Shown: piece after piece, positions 63,361-64,000 of the stretch
Position numbering within the stretch: the stretch's first letter is position 1
How the letters are laid out: every line of letters begins with the position of its first letter
Source of the DNA: Pseudomonas iranensis
GTDB taxonomy: Bacteria > Pseudomonadota > Gammaproteobacteria > Pseudomonadales > Pseudomonadaceae
Assembly (NCBI RefSeq): GCF_014268585.2
Contig: NZ_CP077092.1
Span: 124,001-188,000 of the forward strand
Reading direction: 5' to 3'
DNA: 64,000 nucleotides
The notes under the pieces: generated by a model
What the model was told of the DNA's origin: nothing
Databases searched by the model: none
The model's input: the letters and a program-made list of their open reading frames with translations, nothing else
Position numbers and translations under genes: made by a program

Positions 63361-64000
63361 TTGAAAAAACGTCTGTTCGTCACGGGCCTCAGCGGCTTCG
63401 TGGGACAACACATTCAGTCTCGTCTGGCGTCGCCGGGCTCGTCGTGGGAGCTGCTGCCTGCCGCATCGGCCTACGACCTTACGAACGCCGACAGCCTCAT
63501 CGACCTTTGGCCTGAGTTGCCGGATGCAGTCATTCATCTGGCCGGCCAGACCTTCGTGCCGGAAGCCTTTCGTGACCCGGCCCGCACCTTCGATATCAAT
63601 CTTTTCGGCACCCTCAACCTGCTGCAGGCGCTCAAGGCGCGCGGCTTTTCCGGCACTTTCCTGTACGTCAGCTCCGGCGACGTTTACGGGCAAGTCGCCG
63701 AAGAGCATCTGCCAATCACCGAGCAACAACCGCCGCTGCCGCGCAATCCGTACGCGGTGAGCAAACTTTCAGCGGAGTTCCTCAGTTTGCAATGGGGCCT
63801 GAGTGAAGGCTGGGCAGTGCTGGTGGCGCGTCCGTTCAACCATATCGGCACCGCGCAGAAAGACAGCTTCGTCATCGCCAGCGCAGCCCGGCAGATCTGC
63901 CGTATCAGACAGGGTCTGCAAGCGCCGCAATTGCAAGTCGGCGATATCGACGTTACGCGGGATTTTCTTGATGTCAGCGACGTGATCGCAGCGTATTTCG
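63361..64000 (+). CDS. rmd: GDP-6-deoxy-D-mannose reductase Rmd (cut by window edge)
   Basis: 213 codons visible, continuing past the edge. LKKRLFVTGLSGFVGQHIQ at the N-terminus is the NAD(P) Rossmann site, WPELPDAVIHLAGQTFVPEAFRDPARTF, FLYVSSGDVYGQV and PRNPYAVSKLSAEFLSLQWG (catalytic Tyr/Lys) follow; all closely match P. aeruginosa Rmd (PA5454). It reduces GDP-4-keto-6-deoxymannose to GDP-D-rhamnose, the sugar of A-band-type common polysaccharide. A TTG start at 63361 seven bases after AAGGGG is the best fit; no in-frame ATG is available nearby. Confidence 0.92.
   Translation, partial: MKKRLFVTGLSGFVGQHIQSRLASPGSSWELLPAASAYDLTNADSLIDLWPELPDAVIHLAGQTFVPEAFRDPARTFDINLFGTLNLLQALKARGFSGTFLYVSSGDVYGQVAEEHLPITEQQPPLPRNPYAVSKLSAEFLSLQWGLSEGWAVLVARPFNHIGTAQKDSFVIASAARQICRIRQGLQAPQLQVGDIDVTRDFLDVSDVIAAYF

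Overview
The window looks like a piece of chromosome from a Pseudomonas of the fluorescens/putida side of the genus. It is GC-rich and densely coded. It carries 13 copies of a REP arm (GTGGGAGCGAGCCTGCTCGC...) typical of these species. Several runs of genes match orders I know from Pseudomonas: oadA-pycA-pycR-RpiR regulator-GGDEF/EAL-uvrD, the pdxY region, folE2 with a zinc ABC transporter, and rmd at the right edge. I see no rRNA, tRNA, prophage, IS element or CRISPR array.

Layout. 1-2.8 kb: an AraC regulator (cut by the left edge), an acetylpolyamine amidohydrolase and a polyamine-binding protein, closed by a terminator. 2.9-7.5 kb: a 1534-residue dermonecrotic-toxin-like protein. 7.5-10.9 kb: a MocR regulator divergent from a paiB-like FMN protein and two GNAT acetyltransferases. 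11-13.7 kb: homocysteine S-methyltransferase divergent from an amino-acid ABC binding protein and permease. 13.7-15.3 kb: a hipA-hipB toxin-antitoxin pair behind four regularly spaced operator-like palindromes. 15.5-17.9 kb: an autotransporter whose leader contains an intrinsic terminator. 18-23.7 kb: pyruvate carboxylase and its regulators. 23.8-29.1 kb: a GGDEF/EAL protein and uvrD. 29.4-34.9 kb: housekeeping genes (Tim44-like, SUKH, CPA2 antiporter, thioesterase, pdxY, DUF3301).

35-51.7 kb is dominated by zinc-starvation functions: a CobW-like GTPase, zigA with a DUF1826 gene, a small exported protein, folE2-znuCBA, and a four-gene operon of three SPFH proteins plus an HmtA-like P-type ATPase. 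Three Zur-box-like palindromes head these units. Unrelated genes (cardiolipin synthase, CFA-type methyltransferase, DUF3617) lie between. Two identical parS-like palindromes lie inside folE2 and inside one SPFH gene.

51.8-57.9 kb: lpd, an Lrp regulator, a LysE exporter, and an uncharacterised pair (DUF3142 lipoprotein plus a repeat-rich exported protein). 58-64 kb: a tightly overlapping surface-polysaccharide operon (two related glycosyltransferases, a methyltransferase, an acyltransferase) divergent from rmd, which is cut by the right edge.

The strongest candidate for a poorly described system is the translationally coupled SPFH-SPFH(His-rich)-SPFH-P-type ATPase operon behind a Zur-type site. 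The four-operator hipAB array, the autotransporter leader and the 12-bp DnaA-box-like repeat in the MocR linker also deserve tests. Assignments rest on reading motifs and remembered families; no database search was run.
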